Made by a program: the position numbers and the translations under genes
Shown: positions 8,979-17,027 of the stretch, one piece after another
Layout: every line of letters begins with the position of its first letter
Position numbering within the stretch: position 1 is the first letter of the stretch
Source of the DNA: Bin80 sp965207565
GTDB lineage: Bacteria; Bacteroidota; Rhodothermia; Rhodothermales; Bin80
Direction: 5' to 3'
Assembly (NCBI GenBank): GCA_965207565.1
Contig: CBDBMQ010000007.1
Span: forward strand, 62,001-126,000
DNA length: 64,000 bases
Notes under the pieces: generated by a model
Seen by the model: only the letters and a program-made list of their open reading frames with translations
Database searches by the model: none
What the model was told of the DNA's origin: nothing

Positions 8979-9594
8979 CAATGTGGGGAATGATCGCAAC
9001 GTGCCGGCCCTGAATTTGGACACGTCCTTGTGCAATCAGGTGAATTGCTTCAGGAAAAAGCTGATGCTCCACGCTCAAGACGCGTGCAGCTAGAGAGTCC
9101 GATGTATCATCAGCATGTACAGGGATCCTTTTCTGGAGCAGAATCGGTCCCGTATCATATTCTTCGTCCACAAAATGAACGGTTGCACCGCTGAATGTTT
9201 CTTTCGCTTCAAGGACTGCTTTGTGGACGCGGCTTCCATAAAAGCCTTTGCCGCCGAAGCGTGGCAGAAGAGAAGGATGGATATTCAGGATCCGCCCCCG
9301 GAACACCTCGATAATTCGGGTGGGGACTTTAGACAGGTAACCGGCTAGGGCAATCAAATCAATGTTTTCTTTGTGCAACAGATCAAGAACGGCATCGGCA
9401 TACGACTTCTCATCCCCAAAGATACGAGGAGATAGGATATGTGAAGGTATGTCCAGCTTTTTTGCCCGGCTTAATACGCCGGCTTGGGGGCGATTACACA
9501 CCAGGAGGACTACACGGTACTGACGGGCATGCTCTACCAGTGCTTGAAAATTCGATCCACCACCGGAAGCAAAGACGGCAACACGCAAACCCAT
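8968..9594 (-). CDS. purN: Phosphoribosylglycinamide formyltransferase (GART)
   Basis: Transfers the formyl group from 10-formyl-THF to GAR in purine synthesis. I chose the ATG at 9594; a TTG three codons upstream (9603) is also possible. The N-terminus MGLRVAVFASGGGSNFQAL is the phosphate-binding segment. The catalytic Asn-His pair is in ILNIHPSLLPRFGGKGF and the catalytic Asp in EEYDTGPILLQ. Length (208 residues) is typical. It overlaps purH and is preceded by the LD-carboxypeptidase gene after 39 bp. Confidence 0.96.
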   Translation of the reverse strand: MGLRVAVFASGGGSNFQALVEHARQYRVVLLVCNRPQAGVLSRAKKLDIPSHILSPRIFGDEKSYADAVLDLLHKENIDLIALAGYLSKVPTRIIEVFRGRILNIHPSLLPRFGGKGFYGSRVHKAVLEAKETFSGATVHFVDEEYDTGPILLQKRIPVHADDTSDSLAARVLSVEHQLFPEAIHLIAQGRVQIQGRHVAIIPHIDDH

Positions 9595-9633
9595 ACACAA
9601 CAACGTTTAAGGATACAAGGGATAGGGCAAAAG

Positions 9634-10548
9634 TTAAGGTTTAGCGATGGGGTCCAACATTTCAAGGCACCCGCCACTCGGATCTGCACTCAGTCTGGCA
9701 GATACCCCGATAGGGAGTATCCTGCGCGAGGGGAGATGCCCGTACTCCAGCCCGGATACAACCGGCCAGGAATATTCATCAACACAGTCAAGAATGGTTT
9801 GAATCACGATGCTTCCGGCTTCCTGGTCCATCTGAGGTTGATCCCCTGTAAAGTTGCCGATCATTAAACCACCAAGTCCCTCTAAGATTCCAGCATTTTT
9901 CAGTTGTGTCAGGAGTGCATCAATTCGGTAGGGAGCTTCATTGACATCTTCGATGAACAGAATTTTTCCTTCCAGGTCTGGCAGGTATCTGGAGCCAACC
10001 ATTCTGGCAATCGTGGACAGGTTCCCTCCCAGTAGGGTTCCGGTGCACTGACCTTTGCGTACGGTCGTTAATCCTTCGATTGGCAAAGGCAGCTGTCCTT
10101 CAAGCAGACGCCGGACCTCTTCTTTCATGGTTGCAGAGATGGAATCCCACTCGACAACCACGGGTCCTGAGATAGATCGCCATCCTGCACAGGTGAAGAG
10201 CGAGAGTTGCAAGGCGGTGATGTCGCTGTATCCAATCAGTACACTTGGCCTTCGCTTCGTGGCAGCGTAATCAATCCGATCCAGGATTCGCAGGCAACCA
10301 TATCCCCCGCGAACGGCAATCAAATGTCTCGTATGGGTGAGTGTCCGGTGAAATTGTGCAGCACGCTCAGCATCGGAGCCGCTCAGGTATCCGCGTTGTG
10401 CAAGTTGACCCGGATCCCAGTGCACCAGATAGCCATCTTCGGCCAGTGCATTCAATCCGCACTCCAGCTTTTCAGGAGTGCGGGGCGCGCTTGCGGGCGC
10501 GACAATACCCAGTGCCTGGCTGGGGTGCCATAATGGGGGATAGGCCAT
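9634..10548 (-). CDS. LD-carboxypeptidase (peptidase S66 family)
   Basis: A 304-residue LdcA/MccF-type serine peptidase. S66 enzymes remove the terminal D-Ala from murein tetrapeptides during wall recycling, or inactivate microcin C-like compounds. Visible motifs are LGIVAPASAP (13-22), AVRGGYGCLRIL (78-89), the nucleophile elbow IGYSDITAL with Ser108, Glu200 in LFIEDVNEAPYRID and His271 in LEYGHLPSRR; these form the Ser-His-Glu triad. No signal peptide is seen, so it is cytoplasmic, as known for LdcA. It is the first gene of the minus-strand block; a 65-bp gap separates it from the divergent WbqC gene. Confidence 0.93.
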   Translation of the reverse strand: MAYPPLWHPSQALGIVAPASAPRTPEKLECGLNALAEDGYLVHWDPGQLAQRGYLSGSDAERAAQFHRTLTHTRHLIAVRGGYGCLRILDRIDYAATKRRPSVLIGYSDITALQLSLFTCAGWRSISGPVVVEWDSISATMKEEVRRLLEGQLPLPIEGLTTVRKGQCTGTLLGGNLSTIARMVGSRYLPDLEGKILFIEDVNEAPYRIDALLTQLKNAGILEGLGGLMIGNFTGDQPQMDQEAGSIVIQTILDCVDEYSWPVVSGLEYGHLPSRRILPIGVSARLSADPSGGCLEMLDPIAKP

Positions 10549-10613
10549 AATTTATGTGAACGGACTACAGAACGCTATCGTAAACGAGCCATTGGATAGA
10601 TGGTTGAACTGAG

Positions 10614-11300
10614 ATGGTAAACCGGCAAACCATAAGTATACGTCCTCCAGAGTATTGGCCAACTCTGGCATCCGCGGCCTTGATGCAGGCGGCAGATATT
10701 ATTATCCTGGCTGACACGTTTCAGTATAGTCGACAGTCATTGCAGAACCGCATGCGCGTGCGCAACCCGGATGGATGGCAATGGGTTTCGGTGCCCTTGA
10801 AGGGCGGACAGCATGGTCGGTCGCAGCACCTAACCCGTATCCGCCCGGTCCCAGGATGGCGGAAGCGCCATTGGAAAGCAATCCGGTTCAATTACAGTCA
10901 GGCTCCCTATTTTGATCATTATCAGGCTTCCATCAAATCCCTGTATCTGCAGGATTGGACCTATTTGGGAGGGTTGAATGTTGCAACGACCCGGTTGGTT
11001 TATCAATGGATGAATGGGGCTGGAACCATGCTTGCTGCGACCGAATTGGACGGATATCCCGATACGGTGGAGGCCGTCATGGCCTATTGGCCTGAGGCCG
11101 AGCTTCTGGCACCTGCCGGGATCCCGGAACCCTGCCCGGCCCGGCGGTTGGTTTTTTCGGCGCCGGATTACCGTCAGGCGTTTGCCGGGTTTGTTTCCGG
11201 CATGACCGTGCTGGATCTGATATTTAATTATGGCCCCGAAAGTGCGGGCTTGCTTCGCGCAGGGACACGTATCCTGCCTGTGAACCATCAAACGGAATAA
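10614..11300 (+). CDS. WbqC-family protein
   Basis: A 228-residue protein matching the WbqC-like family (PF08889 type): an N-terminal Rossmann-like start with PPEYWPTLASAALMQAADI, then FQYSRQSLQNRMRVRN, a WQWVSVPLKGG strand, and the conserved FNYSQAPYFDHY followed by a C-terminal IFNYGPESAGLL. Family members are often found in O-antigen or surface-glycan loci; the reaction is not established. It is divergent from the LD-carboxypeptidase gene and ends 4 bp before the MscS gene. Confidence 0.8.
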   Translation: MVNRQTISIRPPEYWPTLASAALMQAADIIILADTFQYSRQSLQNRMRVRNPDGWQWVSVPLKGGQHGRSQHLTRIRPVPGWRKRHWKAIRFNYSQAPYFDHYQASIKSLYLQDWTYLGGLNVATTRLVYQWMNGAGTMLAATELDGYPDTVEAVMAYWPEAELLAPAGIPEPCPARRLVFSAPDYRQAFAGFVSGMTVLDLIFNYGPESAGLLRAGTRILPVNHQTE

Positions 11301-11304
11301 TAAA

Positions 11305-12399
11305 ATGGATCTTTCTTTTTTATCGGAACAGGTACTGTGGGGAATTTCAATCGGTCAACTGATTGTTGCCGCCGTGCTTCCTCTGTTGGGATTACTGGCA
11401 CAAAGTGTGGTGCGGCGATTGCTTCGCCGGGTGACGAGTCGTGCGAGCAAGAAGGGGGATGCGAATATCGTCAATGATGTCAATCGACTTCTCACCAAAC
11501 CGCTCAGCTTCCTGATCAATGTGGCACTCTGGAATGGGGTCGTTGGCCTTCTCAACCTTCCAGAACAGCCGCTGAACATCCATCTATGGGCAACCACCGC
11601 AGCGATGGTAGCCCTGATTGTTGTGATTGCCTACTGCGCTTTTCATGTGGTGGATGTGTTTGCAGCGATTGTAGCGCGGGTGGCAGAAAAAACAGAAACA
11701 AAGTTGGATGATCAACTAGTGGTTCCGGTGACCAATACCGTGAAGCTTTTAGTGGCACTGATTATGGTTGCGGCGATCCTGGGGCAGTTCGGCTATTCGG
11801 CCACCGGTCTGATTGCAAGCCTCAGTATTGGAGGGCTCGCGATCGCTTTTGCCGCAAAGGATACGCTGGCGAATATATTCGGGTCGGTTGTCATTTTCAG
11901 TGAACGGCCATTCCAGATTGGGGATGTCGTTGAGATCAACGGGCTTGAAGGTTCGGTGGAGGAGGTAGGGATTCGCAGCACTCGGATCCGGCAGTTTGAT
12001 GATACGCTCTCCATCCTCCCGAACCAGATCTTCACCACTGCGGAAGTCCGCAACCTTTCAAGGCGGGGTTCCCGCCGGGTTCGTTTTGAGGTTACCCTCT
12101 CCCACGAGGCAACCGCATCGCAGTTGGAGAATTTTCTCGCTTCAATTCGTCATTCACTTGAACAGCGAACCGACCTTCATCCCGATCGGACCCTAGTCCA
12201 ACTCACAAAACTGGACACTAGTGGACTCAGCGTGTTGGTCCAGGCCTTCACCGTCTCCACGGACTTTGCAGCGTTTATGGTGACGCAGGAAGAGATTCTG
12301 CTATGTGTGCGGAAACTGGCCGAAGAGCAGTCGTTGCCCATCATGCCGGCGAAAGAGATTCGTCTCTCTGGTGAGGTCAAAGACCCCCAGTCATCCTGA
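11305..12399 (+). CDS. MscS-family mechanosensitive ion channel
   Basis: A 364-residue inner-membrane channel that opens under membrane tension. Four or five hydrophobic helices lie at about residues 17-37, 70-85, 94-125, 145-165 and 172-190. The pore helix and beta domain follow: SLSIGGLAIAFAAKDTLANI, FGSVVIFSERPFQIGDVVEI and GSVEEVGIRSTRIRQFD, all diagnostic for MscS. The C-terminal alpha/beta vestibule ends in a short hydrophilic tail. It starts 4 bp after the WbqC-like gene, so they are likely co-transcribed. Confidence 0.92.
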   Translation: MDLSFLSEQVLWGISIGQLIVAAVLPLLGLLAQSVVRRLLRRVTSRASKKGDANIVNDVNRLLTKPLSFLINVALWNGVVGLLNLPEQPLNIHLWATTAAMVALIVVIAYCAFHVVDVFAAIVARVAEKTETKLDDQLVVPVTNTVKLLVALIMVAAILGQFGYSATGLIASLSIGGLAIAFAAKDTLANIFGSVVIFSERPFQIGDVVEINGLEGSVEEVGIRSTRIRQFDDTLSILPNQIFTTAEVRNLSRRGSRRVRFEVTLSHEATASQLENFLASIRHSLEQRTDLHPDRTLVQLTKLDTSGLSVLVQAFTVSTDFAAFMVTQEEILLCVRKLAEEQSLPIMPAKEIRLSGEVKDPQSS

Positions 12400-12469
12400 A
12401 TTTTTACCGTCCATTGCAGGCAGACGCCTCAGGGTTACTATATTGTCTAGGCAATGAGCACACTGGTAC

Positions 12470-12718
12470 ATGAATCCTGAACGGTATTGGAAGATCAACC
12501 TGCGTTATCTGGGAATCCTTCTCGGGATCTGGTTTCTAGTTTCGTTTGGAGCCAGTGTCCTTTTCGTGGACACGCTGGATGCGGTGCGTATCTACGGTTT
12601 TAAGCTGGGGTTCTGGTTTGCACAGCAGGGCGCAATCTATGTATTTGTGGTGATCATTTTTGTTTATGTGGTTCTCATGAACCGGCTTGATCGGAAATCC
12701 CCTGCAGAGGCCTCATGA
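12470..12718 (+). CDS. DUF4212 small subunit of sodium:solute symporter
   Basis: An 82-residue protein with two transmembrane helices (about 16-34 and 48-70), starting MNPERYWKINLRYLG and ending MNRLDRK, the hallmark layout of DUF4212 proteins. These small partners are encoded directly upstream of VC_2705-type solute:sodium symporters. Its stop overlaps the start of the symporter gene (ATGA), indicating coupled translation. The 70-bp gap upstream follows the MscS gene and contains an AT-rich TATATT stretch near 12440 that could be part of a promoter (weak evidence). Confidence 0.9.
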   Translation: MNPERYWKINLRYLGILLGIWFLVSFGASVLFVDTLDAVRIYGFKLGFWFAQQGAIYVFVVIIFVYVVLMNRLDRKSPAEAS

Positions 12719-14394
12719 ACGTACAGGCATGGACCTTCACCCTGGTCGGGTTTTCCTTCGCACTCTACATTGGGGTTGCAATCTGGTCGCGCGCCGGTTC
12801 CACCAAAGAATTTTATGTCGCCGGTGGGCGGGTTCATCCAGTATTGAACGGGATGGCCACAGCGGCAGACTGGATGAGTGCTGCCTCGTTTATTTCCATG
12901 GCGGGGCTGATTGCCTTTATGGGCCGGGATGGAAGCGTTTATCTTCTTGGATGGACGGGAGGTTACGTACTTCTGGCGCTCCTTCTGGCGCCGTACCTGC
13001 GCAAGTTTGGCAAATTCACCGTCCCTGACTTTGTCGGCGATCGTTACTATTCTCAAACCGCCCGTTTCGTGGCCGTACTCTGCGCCATTTTCGTGTCCTT
13101 TACGTATGTAGCAGGGCAGATGCGGGGGGTCGGGATCGTATTCTCTCGTTTCCTGGAGATTGATATTATTCCAGGCGTGTTGATTGGGATGGGGATCGTG
13201 TTTTTTTATGCGGTTCTCGGGGGAATGCGCGGGATCACCTACACCCAGGTTGCCCAGTACTGTGTGCTGATTTTTGCGTATCTGGTTCCGGCGATCTTTA
13301 TCTCGCTGCTGATGACGGGGAATGTGATTCCGCAAGTGGGCTTTGGCAGTACGCTCGTCGATGGTTCGGGGACCTACCTCTTGGATAAGCTTGATGGTCT
13401 GAGTACCGATCTTGGTTTCGCTGCTTACACGAGCGGGCAGAAGAGCATGATGGATGTCTTTGCCATCACTGCCGCCCTAATGGTTGGGACCGCGGGGCTT
13501 CCGCATGTGATTGTTCGATTTTATACGGTGCCGCGAATGCGGGATGCTCGTACGAGCGCAGGCTGGGCGCTGGTATTCATCGCACTTTTGTACACGAGTG
13601 CGCCAGCGGTTGCAGCGTTTGCCCGGACCAATCTATTGACTACGATCGTGGACCGTCCGTACTCTGAAGCTCCAGTGTGGTTCAAAAACTGGGAGCGAAC
13701 CGGCCTGATTGAGTTTGAGGACAGGAATGGAGATGGCAGGATCCAGTACGTTGGGCCGGCATCAGAACAGGAGAATGAGTTAACGATTGACCGGGATATC
13801 ATGGTGCTGGCGAATCCAGAGATTGCCAACTTGCCCGGTTGGGTGATTGGACTGGTTGCCGCCGGCGGGCTTGCAGCGGCGCTCTCCACTGCCGCCGGAC
13901 TCCTTCTGGTCATCTCCACGGCAGTTGCCCGGGATCTCCTGAAAAAAGGGTTCATGCCGGAAATTTCGGAGAAGCGGGAGCTTTTGACGGCACGGATCAC
14001 TGCAGGAGTGGCTGTCCTGATCGCAGGGTACTTCGGTATTGATCCTCCGGGCTTTGTCGCACAGGTGGTTGCATTCGCATTTGGGCTGGCTGCTGCATCG
14101 TTCTTTCCGGCAATTATCCTAGGAATATTTACGCGGTGGATGAATAAATATGGGGCGGTGAGCGGGATGATCACAGGGATCGTATTTACTGCATGCTACA
14201 TCGTTTTCTTCAAGTTTGTGCGCCCAGAACTCAACAGCGCAGACTATTGGCTGCTGGGCATTTCTCCCGAAGGAATCGGGACCATAGGTATGGTACTGAA
14301 TTTCATGGTGGCCATCACCGTTTCCAGGTTCACGCCACCGCCACCTGCATCAATCCGCACGCTGGTGGATCGCATTCGGACTCCTGGTGATTAG
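12715..14394 (+). CDS. Sodium:solute symporter, ActP/VC_2705-like
   Basis: A 559-residue SSS-family transporter with about 13 membrane helices. The N-terminus TKEFYVAGGRVHPVLNGMATAADWMSAASF matches the TM1-TM2 signature of the acetate permease branch, and GTAGLPHVIVRFYTVPRMRDAR is the conserved cytoplasmic segment of this subfamily. A hydrophilic insertion at about 325-365 contains ENRNGDGRIQY-like EF-hand-type residues (actual DRNGDGRIQY). It probably imports a short carboxylate with Na+; the substrate is inferred, not visible. It overlaps the DUF4212 gene by 4 nt. Confidence 0.92.
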   Translation: MNVQAWTFTLVGFSFALYIGVAIWSRAGSTKEFYVAGGRVHPVLNGMATAADWMSAASFISMAGLIAFMGRDGSVYLLGWTGGYVLLALLLAPYLRKFGKFTVPDFVGDRYYSQTARFVAVLCAIFVSFTYVAGQMRGVGIVFSRFLEIDIIPGVLIGMGIVFFYAVLGGMRGITYTQVAQYCVLIFAYLVPAIFISLLMTGNVIPQVGFGSTLVDGSGTYLLDKLDGLSTDLGFAAYTSGQKSMMDVFAITAALMVGTAGLPHVIVRFYTVPRMRDARTSAGWALVFIALLYTSAPAVAAFARTNLLTTIVDRPYSEAPVWFKNWERTGLIEFEDRNGDGRIQYVGPASEQENELTIDRDIMVLANPEIANLPGWVIGLVAAGGLAAALSTAAGLLLVISTAVARDLLKKGFMPEISEKRELLTARITAGVAVLIAGYFGIDPPGFVAQVVAFAFGLAAASFFPAIILGIFTRWMNKYGAVSGMITGIVFTACYIVFFKFVRPELNSADYWLLGISPEGIGTIGMVLNFMVAITVSRFTPPPPASIRTLVDRIRTPGD

Positions 14395-14458
14395 GACATA
14401 ATTTGCGACATAACGCTACAGGTGTTAGATTAATAGACAGTCCAACGATTTTATAGCC

Positions 14459-14932
14459 ATGACTACAAGATATCTGATCATCGCAGCATTTTTTCTCTTC
14501 GGGTGTGTAGAGACCGATCCCGAAGGTGTTTCTGAAACTTCCATGACCGAAGAGGTGCAGCAGGTGGGAGGGGATTCATGTCCGAGCCTTGCAGGCTCAT
14601 GGGCACTCGTTGAGATTAGAGAGACTTCAGCGGCTTTGAGCGGAGAGTTTGAGAGTGATCCCGAATATCGGCAGGCTCCCACGTTGAAGGTACTCAACGA
14701 AACGCACTGGATGTTTATCCGACAGACGGCCGAATCGTTTGTCCACGCACAGGGAGGCCGCTATACGTTGGACTCTCTGGGCTATACGGAATACGTAGAA
14801 TACAGCGCGATTCCTCAAAATGTTGGCCAGTCATTCTCCTTTGACTGCACGATGGAAGGAGACTCTCTCTGGCATCATCAGGGCGGCCAGGGGGATACCC
14901 GTTATGATGAGGTCTGGCGTCGCGTCCAGTAG
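14459..14932 (+). CDS. Small lipoprotein, lipocalin-like/DUF4488-like
   Basis: A 157-residue secreted protein with a lipobox LFGC (Cys16) after a short hydrophobic signal (MTTRYLIIAAFFLFGC). The mature part has SLAGSWALVEIRE followed by alternating beta-strand pattern, including NETHWMFIRQ and GGRYTLDSLGYTEYVEY. This resembles small beta-barrel lipoproteins of the DUF4488/lipocalin-like group, whose function is unknown. It lies between two Na+ symporter genes, 64 bp after one and 31 bp before the other. The family call is tentative. Confidence 0.7.
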   Translation: MTTRYLIIAAFFLFGCVETDPEGVSETSMTEEVQQVGGDSCPSLAGSWALVEIRETSAALSGEFESDPEYRQAPTLKVLNETHWMFIRQTAESFVHAQGGRYTLDSLGYTEYVEYSAIPQNVGQSFSFDCTMEGDSLWHHQGGQGDTRYDEVWRRVQ

Positions 14933-14963
14933 ATCAGACTATTTACTCTCAATCCTCGATTGA

Positions 14964-16565
14964 ATGCAGTTTGCCCCGGTTGACTATGTGGTGTTTGGAG
15001 CATACTGCCTCCTTATCGTTTCGTTAGGGCTCTGGGTTTCCCGGGGAAAGAAAGGGCAGGTCCGGGATGCTGAAGACTATTTTCTAGCGAGCAAGTCTCT
15101 TCCGTGGTGGGCCATCGGTGCTTCGCTCATCGCATCCAATATTTCTGCAGAGCAGTTTATTGGAATGTCAGGGTCCGGCTTCCGGCTGGGGTTGGCGATT
15201 GCCACCTATGAGTGGATGGCTGCGATCACACTGCTTCTGGTTGCGTGGCTGTTTATCCCGATCTATCTGAAGAAGGGCATCTATACGATGCCACAATTTC
15301 TGGAATCGCGCTACGATGCGCGTGTACGGACGCTTCTGGCTGTTTTCTGGCTCTTGGTGTATGTATTTGTGAATCTGACCTCGGTCGTGTACCTCGGTGC
15401 CCTTGCCCTGGAAGGAATCATGGGCGTTACCCTGTGGCAGGGTGTTCTTGCGCTTGCGGTTTTTGCTACGGTTTACAGTGTTTACGGAGGACTCAAAGCG
15501 GTTGCGTGGACCGATGTGGTTCAGGTCTGTTTTCTGATTGGTGGAGGGCTTTTGACCACGGTCATTGCGCTGAATGCCTACAGCGGTGGGGAAGGTATCT
15601 TCGCCGGCTTTGCAAAGCTGCTTGACGAAGTACCGGACCGCTTTAATATGGTCCTTCAGCAGGGGGAACTGCTTTACATTGATGACGACGGGATCCGGCA
15701 GGATGCATGGGAATTGCTTCCTGGGATTGGGGTTCTTGTTGGTGGGATGTGGGTGGCGAATCTGTTCTACTGGGGATGCAACCAGTACATTATTCAGCGT
15801 ACACTGGCTGCGCCAACGCTGCGGGAAGCGCAGCGGGGGGTTGCATTTGCTGGGTTTCTCAAGCTGCTTCTGCCCTTGATCGTTGTCATCCCCGGAATCA
15901 TTGCGTACGCGCTTGCAGCCCCAATCGAAACCGCAGATAAGGCCTATCCATGGCTCTTGAATGAATATGTGGGTCCGGGGCTGAAGGGACTGACGTTTGC
16001 CGCACTGATTGCAGCGATCGTATCCTCTCTGGCTTCGATGATGAACAGCACGAGCACCATCTTTACGATGGATCTGTACCGCAACTACATTCGACCCAAT
16101 GCCAGTCAAAAGGATCTAGTTCGTACGGGGCGGGTGGTCGCACTCGTCAGCATGGCCATCGCCGCGGTCCTGGCACCACAGTTGGCCTCTCTGGATCAGG
16201 TATTCCAGTATATCCAGGAATATACCGGCTTTGTAAGCCCTGGTGTTTTGGCAATTTTTGTTCTTGGGCTGTTTTGGAAGAAAGCAACTCCGAATGCGGC
16301 GCTGATCTCTGCTGTGCTCAGCATTCCTTTGTCCGTCCTCGTGAAATGGCTTCTGCCCGGCATGCCATTCATAGACCGGATGGGATGGGTGTTTGTGATT
16401 TCTGTGGCACTGATCGTTGGTGTCTCTCTTATTGAGGGCAAGGGAAAGGACAGCAGCAAAGCCATCCGTTTGGGGCGCAATATCATTGAGACGGATCCGG
16501 TATTTGCCATCCTGTCCTTTGCGATTCTGGCAATCACGGCAGCTTTGTATGTGATTTTCTGGTAA
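14964..16565 (+). CDS. Sodium/sugar symporter, vSGLT-like
   Basis: A 533-residue SSS transporter that closely resembles Vibrio vSGLT as I recall its sequence. Shared segments include AEDYFLASKSLPWWAIGASL, ASNISAEQFIGMSGSGF (sodium/sugar Asn and Gln), a YEWM motif with the sugar-binding Glu, NLFYWGCNQYIIQRTLAA with the gating Tyr, a FLKLLLP Lys, and YIQEYTGFVSPG with the sugar-contact Gln. About 14 membrane helices are predicted. It probably imports galactose, glucose or a similar hexose with Na+. It is the last gene before a 462-bp gap that holds a LacI-type operator-like site. Confidence 0.93.
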   Translation: MQFAPVDYVVFGAYCLLIVSLGLWVSRGKKGQVRDAEDYFLASKSLPWWAIGASLIASNISAEQFIGMSGSGFRLGLAIATYEWMAAITLLLVAWLFIPIYLKKGIYTMPQFLESRYDARVRTLLAVFWLLVYVFVNLTSVVYLGALALEGIMGVTLWQGVLALAVFATVYSVYGGLKAVAWTDVVQVCFLIGGGLLTTVIALNAYSGGEGIFAGFAKLLDEVPDRFNMVLQQGELLYIDDDGIRQDAWELLPGIGVLVGGMWVANLFYWGCNQYIIQRTLAAPTLREAQRGVAFAGFLKLLLPLIVVIPGIIAYALAAPIETADKAYPWLLNEYVGPGLKGLTFAALIAAIVSSLASMMNSTSTIFTMDLYRNYIRPNASQKDLVRTGRVVALVSMAIAAVLAPQLASLDQVFQYIQEYTGFVSPGVLAIFVLGLFWKKATPNAALISAVLSIPLSVLVKWLLPGMPFIDRMGWVFVISVALIVGVSLIEGKGKDSSKAIRLGRNIIETDPVFAILSFAILAITAALYVIFW

Positions 16566-17027
16566 TCCGGGTTGTCACCGTAGGGACATGCGAAAGTTTG
16601 AGTTATATGGCACTTGGGCGATACCATCACATGACCATGATTTTCAGGAGTTTGGAGGCATGCTTTGTTATGGGATAAGCTCTCAGGATCACCTGGTCGC
16701 TAAGTATTCAGTACGGGGTGATCTTTAGCACGATGATATGCGGTATATTACAGATGCGTACTCCGCACGAGTGCAGTCACTTTTATGGGGATCAGAAAAA
16801 AAAATCAGAATCGTGAAGGTTATATGGATAGTTTGAGAATTTTTAATTAAATTAGTGGCGATCCATGGTTCGTTCGGTCGGAGGTTTCTGTAAGTTGCTT
16901 CATGTGAGAGCTTGGAAACGCTTACATTATGCGATGGTCGGACGACATGTGTCTCTGATCTGCTTCACGAAGGCGGACAGGGGCTAAGTTAAGAAACAAG
17001 TAACAACAAGTAAATGGAGGATTTACT
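16566..17027 (+). other. Intergenic region with regulatory potential
   Basis: 462 bp without a credible gene between the sugar symporter and the TonB receptor. It contains an A9 run near 16793, an AT-rich stretch (16840-16855), a LacI-type palindrome at 16913-16926, and a strong GGAGG (17016-17020) seven bases before the ATG at 17028. No hairpin terminator was evident after the symporter. No tRNA or small-RNA fold was recognised. Confidence 0.6.
16913..16926 (+). promoter_or_regulatory. LacI-family operator-like palindrome
   Basis: The sequence TGGAAACGCTTACA fits every fixed position of the pattern TGnAAnCGnTTnCA typical of LacI/PurR-family operators with a central CpG. It lies about 100 bp upstream of the TonB receptor ATG and downstream of a sugar symporter gene, a logical place for sugar-responsive control. 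No lacI-type regulator gene is in the window, so the binding protein is unknown. Confidence 0.5.

Noticed and set aside
12664..13335. 223-codon minus-strand frame
   Set aside because: Antisense to the ActP-like symporter; composition is typical of a shadow frame.
15168..16109. 313-codon minus-strand frame
   Set aside because: Antisense shadow of the vSGLT-like gene, rich in Arg, Gln and His with no hydrophobic core.
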